Assembly (NCBI GenBank): GCA_964430305.1
Contig: CAYSEX010000026.1
Coordinates: 1 to 28,882 of the forward strand
Origin: CAIZGX01 sp964430305
GTDB lineage: Bacteria > Bacteroidota > Bacteroidia > Flavobacteriales_D > Sanyastnellaceae
DNA: 28,882 bases
Reading direction: 5' to 3'
Shown: positions 7,002 to 15,300 of the stretch, one piece after another
Layout: each line of letters starts with the position of its first letter
Numbering within the stretch: position 1 is the first letter of the stretch
Position numbers and translations under genes: made by a program
Notes under the pieces: generated by a model
Seen by the model: the letters and a program-made list of their open reading frames with translations, nothing else
What the model was told of the DNA's origin: nothing
The model's database searches: none

Positions 7002-9068
7002 TTGAGTCAATTAAAAGCAATACCCATTTTATTCGTTTTCGCTTTATCAAACATGTTGTATGGTCAAAGCGTAGAAATAAATTGTGTTCAAGTCATTGAT
7101 AATGATGTTCAAATTTCTTGGAGTGAAACTACCTTTATTGGTGCATTCGTTAACTACACGATATATGCCTCAGCAGACGGAAATCCATATACCCCTGTGG
7201 CCTCAATTTCAAATCCTAACATCACGTCATACACATTAAATAGTTCACCAAGCCTATTCAATAGTTGCTTTTACATTGCGACCGAACTGAATTTCGGAAC
7301 TTTTAATTCAACTGATGTTTATTGCAATATTTTGCTAGAAGCGAATGCAAGTGTTTCACCCCCTGGAATTGTGGAACTCACGTGGAACTCACCTACAACA
7401 AATGCCGCCGTGCTCGCCAATACAAATGCTGAAGTTTGGCTCGAATATCCAGTTGGCAATTGGAGTTTAATTGCAACGTTACCTGGTAACGCTAATAATT
7501 TCGATTATGAAGTAACTACATGCGGTGATTACCTCAACTTTCAGATTATTTATAGCAATAATTTAGATTGTCCCTTCAATAGTAATTTAGCTGGGGGAAA
7601 TTTCAATGATCAAACTGCTCCAGCTGTTCCTACATTCCAAACCGTATCAGTAAATCCGTTAACTGGCCTAGTAGAATTAAATTGGAATATCAATCCGTCT
7701 GGAGATACAGATGGTTACATCACCTATTCTTGTAATGGCAGTAATGTTAGTTTAATTGATACCATATTTGGTCGCAACACTACACAATTCGTTGATTTAC
7801 TCTCATCACCAAATCAGGGTAGTGAATGTTATCTTTTAGCCGCAATTGACACGTGCTATTCTGGCACTCCACCAAGCCCAAATACAAGTCCCACAAGTGG
7901 AGTATGTAATTGCACCATTTTCCTTTCACCAACTAGCTACACATTATGTGACCAATTCATACCTTTTGAATGGACAGCGTATGCCGGATGGAACGTGGAC
8001 CATTATGATATTATGCACTCGACAGATGGTATTAACTTCTCGTCTGTTGCAACGTATACCGGCTCTGAGTTGCTTGGCGAGCATACGTTCATAACCATTT
8101 CAAATGGAATTCATTATTACTACATACAAGCGAGTTCAGGTTCAGGTAGTATTAGCAATTCAAACGTTCAATCGCTTGTTGTAAACTATCCTTCAACCCC
8201 TCAATTTCACTATTTATCCTCTGCAAGTGTTACAACTGATGATACTATTGATATTACAGTCAGAACTGAAACGAATTCCGTTCCACACCTCTACATTTTT
8301 CAACGACAAAATCTTTTCGATCCTTTGCTATGGGAGACCATTGGGGAAGTATCAGGCTCATCCGGAAATTTTGTAACATTCAATGACACGGAAGTGTCAC
8401 CCCAAGCGCTGTCATACAGTTACCGAGTGATACTGAAAAACCCTTGTGGATATTTCATTGACACAACGAATGTTGGTACTACTATTTTACTCCGTGGCGA
8501 GGATTTTCAAGAAGAATTTTACAATACTTTATTTTGGTCGGAATATTCAAACTGGGACAATGGTGTAGATCAATACAGCCTTTACCGAAGTATCGATAAT
8601 AGTCCTGAGTCGTATGTTGATTTCGTTAATTCTCCTCCTTACAGTTTCAATGATGACGTCTCTGAGTTTATTGAAAGCGAGGGGAAATTTTGCTATCGTG
8701 TACAAGCCACTTCGTTGCCCATAGCGGATTTTCCCGGAGAAGTTTTCAATGCCTATAGCAACCGTATATGTCTTGACTATGACCCCCTCATTTGGATCCC
8801 AAGTGCTTTTGTAGTTGATGGATTCAACAGAACATTTTTTCCAGTCATATCTTTTGCCGATACAACCACCTATAGAATGATCATTTATAGTCGATGGGGA
8901 GATGTTATCTTCGACACATCATCTTATGGTACACCTTGGACTGGAGAAATGAGAAAAGACTATGTTCACGAAAATGCCTATGTATATCACATCATGATTG
9001 AAAATCATCAAGGTGTTTTATTCGAAAGAAGAGGAACAGTTACCCTGTTGAATGACCGTGACCAATAA
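7002..9068 (+). CDS. Secreted multidomain protein with T9SS type B (CHU_C-like) sorting domain
   Basis: This 688-residue protein has a signal peptide (SQLKAIPILFVFALSNMLYG|Q) that is complete only if translation starts at TTG 7002; the first in-frame ATG at 7053 would lose it, and a stop lies just upstream at 6990. The body is a series of fibronectin-III-like beta domains, visible from repeated elements such as VQISWSE, VELTWNS, VELNWNI and FEWTAYAGW, with many cysteines. The last ~85 residues match the type B sorting domain: IWIPSAFVVDGFNRTFFPV, then YRMIIYSRWGDVIFDTS, WTGEMR, NAYVYHIMIE and a final GTVTLLN. It should therefore leave the cell by the type IX system. A TAATTTTA element (6977-6984) upstream is a possible promoter. 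Its end overlaps a possible coaX start. Adhesion is a guess. Confidence 0.85.
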   Translation: MSQLKAIPILFVFALSNMLYGQSVEINCVQVIDNDVQISWSETTFIGAFVNYTIYASADGNPYTPVASISNPNITSYTLNSSPSLFNSCFYIATELNFGTFNSTDVYCNILLEANASVSPPGIVELTWNSPTTNAAVLANTNAEVWLEYPVGNWSLIATLPGNANNFDYEVTTCGDYLNFQIIYSNNLDCPFNSNLAGGNFNDQTAPAVPTFQTVSVNPLTGLVELNWNINPSGDTDGYITYSCNGSNVSLIDTIFGRNTTQFVDLLSSPNQGSECYLLAAIDTCYSGTPPSPNTSPTSGVCNCTIFLSPTSYTLCDQFIPFEWTAYAGWNVDHYDIMHSTDGINFSSVATYTGSELLGEHTFITISNGIHYYYIQASSGSGSISNSNVQSLVVNYPSTPQFHYLSSASVTTDDTIDITVRTETNSVPHLYIFQRQNLFDPLLWETIGEVSGSSGNFVTFNDTEVSPQALSYSYRVILKNPCGYFIDTTNVGTTILLRGEDFQEEFYNTLFWSEYSNWDNGVDQYSLYRSIDNSPESYVDFVNSPPYSFNDDVSEFIESEGKFCYRVQATSLPIADFPGEVFNAYSNRICLDYDPLIWIPSAFVVDGFNRTFFPVISFADTTTYRMIIYSRWGDVIFDTSSYGTPWTGEMRKDYVHENAYVYHIMIENHQGVLFERRGTVTLLNDRDQ

Positions 9069-9069
9069 C

Positions 9070-9765
9070 ATGAATGCACTCATAATTCAAGTGGGAAATA
9101 CATCCACGAAGTGGGCTACATTCTGTGGGGAAGAGCTTCTAGAAAAAGGAAGAGTATTCGATTTTGAAAATGCAGAGTTGTTCGAAAAGCACCAAGAGTA
9201 CGATATGATATTCTTTTCGTGTGAAGCCTCCGAACAGCTAAAATCAAAATTTCAATTGGCTTATCCAAAGGCTCAAGAAATACAGGATAAACTATATCCA
9301 AAACATGAATACAATGTTGGAAAACCGGGGTATGATCGCCTAGCAAATGTAGCGGGGGCGAGTGAGCTGTTTCCCCAGCATCCATGCTTAATTGTAGATT
9401 TCGGCACCTGCATTACCTACACTCTTTGTAAAAATAACAAACTCATTAATGGTGCAATTTCTCCTGGGATATACCTAAGATATAAAGCCATGAACGAAGG
9501 AACGGGAAAACTGCCCTTCATTCACAACGAATTGAATTTTTCCAAATACTTGGGACAAAATACGAATGACAACCTTATTGCCGGAGTAAGCTTCGGTATT
9601 CTGAATGAAATCAATGGTTTTTTAGATTTGGCTATCAGCGATTTTGAAAATTTGCAAATTGTATTTACCGGTGCAGATGCAGCTTTTTTTGAGAAACACC
9701 TACATTATCCGATATTTGTAGAAGAAAATTTAACCTTGAGGGGATTACGTAAGATTATTTCGTGA
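9070..9765 (+). CDS. coaX: Type III pantothenate kinase (CoaX), with altered first phosphate motif
   Basis: This cytoplasmic enzyme phosphorylates pantothenate with ATP, the first step of coenzyme A synthesis. Family motifs in the 231-residue product are PGYDRLANVAGA (~84-95), LIVDFGTCITYT (~107-118), NGAISPGIYLRYKAM (~125-139), GTGKLP (~142-147), GVSFGILNEI and IVFTGADAAFF. The aspartate of DFGT, the presumed catalytic base, is present. The first phosphate motif reads IIQVGNTSTKW, so the usual Asp of DxGNTxxK is Gln here (codon CAA). ATG 9070 is chosen because family members begin a few residues before this motif; ATG 9052 would add six residues and overlap the upstream gene. The stop overlaps the next gene's GTG start (GTGA). 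The position upstream of an outer-membrane protein and lptC is, to my knowledge, common in Flavobacteriia. Confidence 0.88.
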   Translation: MNALIIQVGNTSTKWATFCGEELLEKGRVFDFENAELFEKHQEYDMIFFSCEASEQLKSKFQLAYPKAQEIQDKLYPKHEYNVGKPGYDRLANVAGASELFPQHPCLIVDFGTCITYTLCKNNKLINGAISPGIYLRYKAMNEGTGKLPFIHNELNFSKYLGQNTNDNLIAGVSFGILNEINGFLDLAISDFENLQIVFTGADAAFFEKHLHYPIFVEENLTLRGLRKIIS

Positions 9766-11117
9766 AAGCACTAAACACCATTTCATTCCTATTTTTTGTA
9801 TTCATCTTGTTTCAGGTTGATGCTCAAATTTCAATCAATTCACCATATACCCGATTTGGTATTGGTTATACCGACATTTCATTTAATCCAAGAGCATCGG
9901 CCTTAGGGGGAACGGGTGTATCATTAGCTAGCGACTTCAATTTACAATTGAACAATCCAGCTTCTTATGCCTTTATGAAAGAAACAACCTTTCAGGGAAG
10001 CATCTATTCCAAGCAAACTACCCTTCATAACGGAGAGCAAAATCAAAAATACTGGGGTGGTCAGGTTGGTGAAATGGGGTTTGGTTTCAAGAGAACTCAA
10101 AGTAAATGGGGATTTGCTATGGGATTGAAGCCTGAGTCTCAAGTAGGATATAAATTTGAGAGTTCTCAAGCATTGAATGATTCAACCAATGCAACTTACT
10201 CCTATTCAGGAGAGGGTGGCTTCTCTAATTTCACTGTTGGTCTTTCTCGAATGTTCTTATTTCATGTAGACTCCACCAAGACAAAAACTCATAGCCTAAG
10301 TGTTGGAGCAAATTTGAATTACAGATTTGGATCTATCTTGAGGGTTGATCGGGTTAATTTCAACAATTCAACCATTTACAATAGTAAAGTAACCGACCGA
10401 TTGGTAGTTAATGACGCAAATCCATCAATGGGTATAATCTACAATTTCCCATTGCACGTTGTTCAAGATAAGGGAAAAGCTTTGAGGTCTACGCTTGCAA
10501 CCCTAGCTAGCACAATCGAAATACAAAACAATCTCTCTGTTAGTAATCAAGAAATAAGTCAATTGACACGGAATGTGAACGGAGTGGAGGTTACCAGTGC
10601 AACCATACTAGACACCACTTACACTGGCATAAATTTTCAAATGCCTATGAAAATGGAGTTTGGTGCTAATGTTCGCCATGAGTTCAAGAAAAATGGTGCA
10701 ATCTTGATTAGTTCCTCCTATCGGATTCAAGATTGGACAGGTCTTTCAAATGACGTTATTCAGGTCAGCAACCAGCAATTTCACAAATCAAAACACATTG
10801 GTATTGGTATTGAGTATCAGCCAAACACCAATGGAATTAGCGATCAATTTCTGGCACTAGCCATTTATCGCATTGGTGCTTTTAAACAAGACCTGTATTT
10901 TGGGATCAACGAAGAACAACTTCACACACAGGCGCTCACATGTGGTTTTCAACTTCCCTTCCCTGCAAGTAAAACTTCGAGTTCCATATGCTTTAGTGCA
11001 GAGTTAGGACAAGTTGGTCAAGCTGGGTCTGCCATTTCAGAAAGTTATGCAAGCTTTCAAGTTGGATTTGTTATGAGACCTTTTGAGAAATGGTTCTTAC
11101 GTAGAAAATATGATTAA
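9762..11117 (+). CDS. Conserved outer-membrane beta-barrel protein of the coaX-lptC cluster
   Basis: This 451-residue protein starts with GTG inside the coaX stop (GTGA overlap). It has a signal peptide ending QVDA|Q and then ISINSPYTRFGIGYTD, a Bacteroidota family signature (SPYSRFG-type). Next comes ASALGGTGVSLASDFNLQLNNPASYAF, which resembles the N-terminal plug region of FadL/PorV-like barrels. The remainder is amphipathic beta strand. The end, FEKWFLRRKYD, is unusually basic for a barrel terminus. Its 3' end overlaps the LptC-like start by eight bases. No substrate can be named; the location beside LptC suggests envelope assembly or transport. Confidence 0.8.
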   Translation: MKALNTISFLFFVFILFQVDAQISINSPYTRFGIGYTDISFNPRASALGGTGVSLASDFNLQLNNPASYAFMKETTFQGSIYSKQTTLHNGEQNQKYWGGQVGEMGFGFKRTQSKWGFAMGLKPESQVGYKFESSQALNDSTNATYSYSGEGGFSNFTVGLSRMFLFHVDSTKTKTHSLSVGANLNYRFGSILRVDRVNFNNSTIYNSKVTDRLVVNDANPSMGIIYNFPLHVVQDKGKALRSTLATLASTIEIQNNLSVSNQEISQLTRNVNGVEVTSATILDTTYTGINFQMPMKMEFGANVRHEFKKNGAILISSSYRIQDWTGLSNDVIQVSNQQFHKSKHIGIGIEYQPNTNGISDQFLALAIYRIGAFKQDLYFGINEEQLHTQALTCGFQLPFPASKTSSSICFSAELGQVGQAGSAISESYASFQVGFVMRPFEKWFLRRKYD

Positions 11118-11649
11118 CCAATTCTCTACCATAGCTCTGTTTTCAACTGTGCTCATTTTGTGTTCCTGTGAGAATAATATTTCGGAAATAAAAGCCATTA
11201 CCGACCCCAAACTTGTACCTATTCAAAGTTCATTTAACTGCACATATCGATACAGTTTAAACGGTGTTGTTCGAACAGAGGTTCAGGCACAGCAGCTTGA
11301 TCAGTATGCAAATGATAGTAGCTATTTAATTTGTCCTAAACCTTATGTGATTCAGTTTTATGATTCCACTGGGGCGTATACCGGAACAATGACAGGAAAC
11401 GAGGCTCTATTCTCTCAAAAATCAAATAAATTTTGGACTACAGGACAATTGGTTCTCGAAAATTACAAGCACGAAAAACTAGAGACTACAGCGTTGTTTT
11501 TTAACATTGATGATGACATAGTATTTACAAAAGAACCGGTCAAAATTACTACTGAAAACAGTGTAATTCAAGGGGTAGGTATGCGCAGCAACGCATCTTT
11601 TACAGAGTATGAAATTTTACAAACATCAGGAGATTTTAATCAAAAATAA
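11110..11649 (+). CDS. lptC: LptC-like LPS export lipoprotein
   Basis: This 179-residue product (start ATG 11110) begins with a lipoprotein-type signal, FSTIALFSTVLILCSC, and then ENNISEIKAI. The body is a short beta-rich domain consistent with the LptC/OstA-like fold: YVIQFYDSTGAYTGTMTGNEALF, FWTTGQLVLENYKHEKLETTALFF, and ITTENSVIQGVGMRSNASF. In LPS export LptC links the LptBFG ABC transporter at the inner membrane to periplasmic LptA. Identification rests on fold-like motifs and on the gene order coaX / outer-membrane protein / lptC / CNNM protein / PpiD. A start at 11083 would add nine residues before the signal and is less likely. The gene overlaps its upstream neighbour by eight bases. 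Confidence 0.75.
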   Translation: MINQFSTIALFSTVLILCSCENNISEIKAITDPKLVPIQSSFNCTYRYSLNGVVRTEVQAQQLDQYANDSSYLICPKPYVIQFYDSTGAYTGTMTGNEALFSQKSNKFWTTGQLVLENYKHEKLETTALFFNIDDDIVFTKEPVKITTENSVIQGVGMRSNASFTEYEILQTSGDFNQK

Positions 11650-11656
11650 AAGCGAC

Positions 11657-11860
11657 ATGAACAACAAAATAACTGAAATCGTTCTCATCTTTTGGTCCCT
11701 TGTAGTGGTTGCTTCGCTGACATTTTCGATTTACGTTTTGGTTGTTGATGGATGGGAGCACGCTTATTCGCATTTTTTCATTCCTGCAATTTCACTCATG
11801 TGGCTTTTATTCCGTTGGGGGATGTATAAAAAAATGAAGAAACATGAACAACAGCGATGA
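11657..11860 (+). CDS. Small two-helix membrane protein of unknown function
   Basis: This 67-residue protein has two hydrophobic segments, IVLIFWSLVVVASLTFSIYVLVV (~7-29) and FFIPAISLMWLLFRWGMY (~37-54), and a basic tail KKMKKHEQQR. ATG 11657 is chosen, seven bases after the LptC-like stop. An in-frame upstream ATG at 11609 lies inside the LptC-like gene and would add a hydrophilic tail in front of the first helix. The stop overlaps the next gene (ATGA at 11857-11860), so it is coupled to the CNNM-type transporter and may be a small partner of it. I do not recognise the family. Confidence 0.7.
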   Translation: MNNKITEIVLIFWSLVVVASLTFSIYVLVVDGWEHAYSHFFIPAISLMWLLFRWGMYKKMKKHEQQR

Positions 11861-13122
11861 GTGACTTATTCATCATATTAATTACTCTACTGGGTTCTGC
11901 TTTTTGCTCAGGAATTGAAATTGCTTTTTTAACTGCCAATAAATTAAAAATTGAACTGGATAAAAAACAAGGCATTTCAGGGGCAGGAATTCTCTCCTAT
12001 TTTCAAAACAAACCAAAATATTTCATTGCTTCTATGCTCATTGGAAACAACATTGCACTGGTTGTTTTTGGATTGAAATTCGGAGGAGCCTTAGAAATTG
12101 GGTTAAGTAATTTTTTTGAAAATGCTTATTCTGTTTTATTCATTCAGACCATAGTTTCAACTTTGGTAGTTCTCATCTTTGGAGAATTTATTCCTAAAGC
12201 TATTTTCTCTTCGAATCCGAATGTCTGGCTGAATAGATTAGCCCTTCCACTTGCCCTCTGGTATGGTGTTTTATTCATCTTTGCCTTTCTATTTACCAAA
12301 TTAAGTAACGCGGTAATTTTACTCATTACCAGAGACCGTCTGAAAGAAGCTCCTTTGGTTTTTGGAACAACCGATTTGAATCATTTCATAGAAAATGCTA
12401 CAGGTAAAACGCCAAGCGCCAGTGAAATTGATTTAGAAATTCAGTTTTTTCAAAATGCTTTAGATTTCAAATCAGTTAAAGCAAGGGATTGCATGGTTCC
12501 TAGAAATGAAATTGTTTCACTTGAAGTTAGCATGCCCATTGAATTAATGAAAGAGCGTTTCATGGAAACGAAACTTTCCAAAATACTGGTACATCGGGAT
12601 AGCATAGATCAATTAATAGGATACGTGCATTTCAGTGATTGTTTTAAGTCACCCCAATCGATACTTGAGACACTTCGTCCAATTGCAATCATTCCTGAGG
12701 CCATGCCTGCAAATGAAATTCTTCGTGTATTCAAAAAAGATAAAAAATCAGTGGCTGTTGTAGTTGATGAATTTGGCAGCACGGCTGGATTAATCACCTT
12801 TGAAGATATCATTGAAGAAATTTTAGGAGAAATAGAAGATGAGCATGACACCACTGAATTCGTGGAAATTGAGTTTGAAGATGGCATTTATGAATTCTCA
12901 GCACGTTTAGACGTGAAGTTCATTAACGAAAAATACCACTTAAATCTACCCGAATCTGACGAAGATTATGACACATTGGGCGGATTAATTCTGGCCATTA
13001 ACCAAGGATTTCCAGATTTAAATGAGGTCATACGTACACCGCATTTCGAGTTCACCATACTCGCTGTGAATGCAAATCGAATAGAGCGCATTCGAGTAAA
13101 GGTCGAAAAAGGCGAGATCTGA
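11857..13122 (+). CDS. CNNM/CorC (hemolysin-family) membrane protein with CBS pair
   Basis: This 421-residue protein has the standard three-part structure. An N-terminal DUF21/CNNM membrane domain (~1-170) includes GSAFCSGIEIAFLTANKLKIE and FGEFIPKAIFSSNP. A CBS-domain pair (~195-325) includes ARDCMVPRNEIVSLE and VVVDEFGSTAGLITFEDIIEEILGEI. A C-terminal CorC_HlyC domain (~345-418) includes DEDYDTLGGLILA. Members are linked to Mg2+/Co2+ efflux or homeostasis; 'hemolysin' is a historical label. In Bacteroidota the gliding protein GldE is a paralogue. The context here (lptC before, ppiD after, no gldD) argues for the non-GldE copy. It overlaps the preceding small gene by four bases. Confidence 0.9.
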   Translation: MSDLFIILITLLGSAFCSGIEIAFLTANKLKIELDKKQGISGAGILSYFQNKPKYFIASMLIGNNIALVVFGLKFGGALEIGLSNFFENAYSVLFIQTIVSTLVVLIFGEFIPKAIFSSNPNVWLNRLALPLALWYGVLFIFAFLFTKLSNAVILLITRDRLKEAPLVFGTTDLNHFIENATGKTPSASEIDLEIQFFQNALDFKSVKARDCMVPRNEIVSLEVSMPIELMKERFMETKLSKILVHRDSIDQLIGYVHFSDCFKSPQSILETLRPIAIIPEAMPANEILRVFKKDKKSVAVVVDEFGSTAGLITFEDIIEEILGEIEDEHDTTEFVEIEFEDGIYEFSARLDVKFINEKYHLNLPESDEDYDTLGGLILAINQGFPDLNEVIRTPHFEFTILAVNANRIERIRVKVEKGEI

Positions 13123-13153
13123 AGAATAATTTCATTTTTCCACTGATTTTTCC

Positions 13154-13161
13154 GATATTCG
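13154..13161 (+). promoter_or_regulatory. Candidate internal promoter before the PpiD-like gene
   Basis: GATATTCGCACTCCT differs at two positions from the tRNA-Leu promoter region on the other strand (TATATTTGCACTCCT, from 25441 downward), including the downstream GCACTC. The box spans 13154-13161, 27 bases before the ATG at 13189. No convincing -33 TTG is visible. Confidence 0.4.
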
Positions 13162-13188
13162 CACTCCTAAATTCAAAACCATACTTAT

Positions 13189-15261
13189 ATGGCTATTATT
13201 TCACGTATTCGTAGTTATGGCGTCATCAGTCTTGTTGTTGGCGTTGTTGTTCTATTATTATTTGTGCTCCAAGCTATGCTTACTGGTGGCAACGGTTTTT
13301 CAATTTTTGGTTCCACTCCTGTTGGAGAAATCAATGGTGAAACCATCGATGAAACAACCTGGCAAAACGCTCTTCAACGTCAATCGAAACTATTTAGCTA
13401 TCAAAATTCACAAGCGCACGGCCTTGAAAATGACGTTTGGACCAATATGGTTGAAACCACATTACTGCAACCTGAATTTGACGCTCTAGGCCTTGTCATT
13501 TCAGACGAAGAATTGGATGAAATTATGTTTGGTAATTTCATTAGCCCGTACGTACTCAGTACATTTTATGGAGGAAAAGATTCAATTCCTTTCCATGAAC
13601 AGCTACGTGCGAACTTCGAAGAAATGGATAAAGCAGATGCCGAGGGATACAAAGAGTTAATTCGAATGAAGCGTCTTCGTCAGAAATATGATGGTTTGGT
13701 GTCGAAAGGAGGATATGTTAACTCTATAGATGCAAAATACGCATTCAACCAAGCTAATAATAAAGCAAACATTGTATATGTAGTAAAGCCTTATTCTGAA
13801 ATTATGGAAGGTGAAATATCTTGGACAGACGAGGATATTGAGAACTACTACAATGAACACAAAAACGACAGGGACTTCAAGCAAGAAAGATCAAGAACTA
13901 TCGCATATTTGACAATTCCTATTGCAGCTTCAGCTAAAGACTCTGCAGACGTTATTTCGTCTTTAACAGCTTTAACCACTGAGTTTGCTGCTGGGAAAAA
14001 TGCATCTGCAGACTCATTGTATGCAGCAACCCACAGTTCAATTCCGGGTACTTCGAAGGTAAAATACACCAACGGAAGTTTTCCTGAACCATTCAACACG
14101 CAAATGATGGCAGACAGCATTGGGAAAGTTGTAGGTCCCGTATTTGCAGGAGGCACAGCCAAATTAGCGAAGGTTACATTCAGAGGTTCTGAACCCGACT
14201 CTGTTTCAGCTCGTCATATTCTTTTCAGCGAAAAAGGTGCCGCAGGTAAAGCAAAGGCCGATTCTGTGAAGAAAGAAATATTAGCTAAGAAGAATTTTGC
14301 AGAAGTTGCAGCAAAAATAAGTACTGATAAAGGTTCAGCTATTAAAGGTGGAGATCTTGGAACATTTGGAAGAGGTGCTATGGTTCCAGAGTTTGAAAAC
14401 GCATGTTTCAACGGAAAGATTGGCGATTTACAAATTGTTGAATCACAATTCGGAACACACCTTATTGAAGTAACGAAGAAAGGTAATTTAGTTCCTGTTA
14501 CATATTACGCCTCTATAGAAAAAGAAATGACTCCAAGTGGTTCAACTCGAAAAGAAGCGCAGCGCACAGCCATGCAATTCATTCAAGAGCACGGAGATAG
14601 TGTTAGTTTCCGTAAAGGTGCAATTGAAAAATACAATGGCTTAACATCAGCTCCTAACGTGCGCCCTGAAGCGGTTGCAATTACCGGAATTCAAAATGCA
14701 AGCGAGATCATTTCGTGGGCTTATACTGCAGATATTGAAGAAGGAAAAATTTCACAGCCCTTCCTCACGGACAACGGATGGGTCATTGCTTGTGTAATGG
14801 AAGTCCGCGAACAAGGTGTTCCTTCACTTCACAATGCTTACGATAAAGTGAAAAAAGAAGTAATTAAAAAGAAGAAGGCAGAGAAATATATGGCATTAAT
14901 GACGGGATCTTCCATGGAGGAAATCGCGGGTAAGGCGGGTGTAACGGTTAAGCAAGCAGAAAACATGAGTATGAACATGAGCAACATTCCAGGCTCTGGA
15001 GTGAATGAGCAAGAGAATGCAGTTATTGGTGTATGCTTCGGATTACCAACTGGAAATATATCTGCAGCCATTGAGGGAAAGGGTGGAATTTATGTTATTC
15101 AGCGTACAGCAGATGTGGCTACAACTGCCTCTGTAGACAACTATGCCTCTGAGAAGAAGCGATTAACTGAAAATGCTCGTCGAGGAGCATCCTTCTTAAT
15201 ATTCAATTCACTAAAAGAAGCAGCGGAAATCAAAGACAATCGTTTTGTTCCAAGGAATTAA
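13189..15261 (+). CDS. PpiD-like peptidylprolyl isomerase / periplasmic folding factor (SurA_N + parvulin)
   Basis: This 690-residue protein has a single N-terminal membrane anchor (YGVISLVVGVVVLLLFVLQAM, ~9-29), then a SurA_N-type helical chaperone domain beginning VGEINGETIDETTWQNALQRQ. One parvulin (PPIC) domain follows at ~340-428: SARHILFSEKG, then KKNFAEVAAKISTDKGSAIKGGDLGTFGRGAMVPEFENACF and FGTHLIEV. A long C-terminal region follows, as in Bacteroidota PpiD/SurA-type proteins. It should be tethered in the inner membrane and fold outer-membrane or secreted proteins in the periplasm, which suits the envelope genes upstream. It lies 66 bases after the CNNM gene and ends at a strong terminator shared with queA. 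Confidence 0.88.
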   Translation: MAIISRIRSYGVISLVVGVVVLLLFVLQAMLTGGNGFSIFGSTPVGEINGETIDETTWQNALQRQSKLFSYQNSQAHGLENDVWTNMVETTLLQPEFDALGLVISDEELDEIMFGNFISPYVLSTFYGGKDSIPFHEQLRANFEEMDKADAEGYKELIRMKRLRQKYDGLVSKGGYVNSIDAKYAFNQANNKANIVYVVKPYSEIMEGEISWTDEDIENYYNEHKNDRDFKQERSRTIAYLTIPIAASAKDSADVISSLTALTTEFAAGKNASADSLYAATHSSIPGTSKVKYTNGSFPEPFNTQMMADSIGKVVGPVFAGGTAKLAKVTFRGSEPDSVSARHILFSEKGAAGKAKADSVKKEILAKKNFAEVAAKISTDKGSAIKGGDLGTFGRGAMVPEFENACFNGKIGDLQIVESQFGTHLIEVTKKGNLVPVTYYASIEKEMTPSGSTRKEAQRTAMQFIQEHGDSVSFRKGAIEKYNGLTSAPNVRPEAVAITGIQNASEIISWAYTADIEEGKISQPFLTDNGWVIACVMEVREQGVPSLHNAYDKVKKEVIKKKKAEKYMALMTGSSMEEIAGKAGVTVKQAENMSMNMSNIPGSGVNEQENAVIGVCFGLPTGNISAAIEGKGGIYVIQRTADVATTASVDNYASEKKRLTENARRGASFLIFNSLKEAAEIKDNRFVPRN

Positions 15262-15279
15262 AACATTATAACATTTTTC

Positions 15280-15300
15280 AAAGGGGGCTTTGCCCCCTTT
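15280..15300. terminator. Shared bidirectional terminator between ppiD-like gene and queA
   Basis: A 9-bp perfect stem AAAGGGGGC / GCCCCCTTT has a TTT loop and T-rich flanks on the plus side (TTATTTT). On the minus strand the stem follows directly after the queA stop and is trailed by a GAAAAATG stretch, so it probably works best for the plus strand. It lies between two convergent stop codons. Confidence 0.85.

Noticed and set aside
13848..14162. 104-codon minus-strand frame inside the PpiD-like gene
   Set aside because: Antisense shadow of the SurA_N/parvulin coding region without its own upstream signals.
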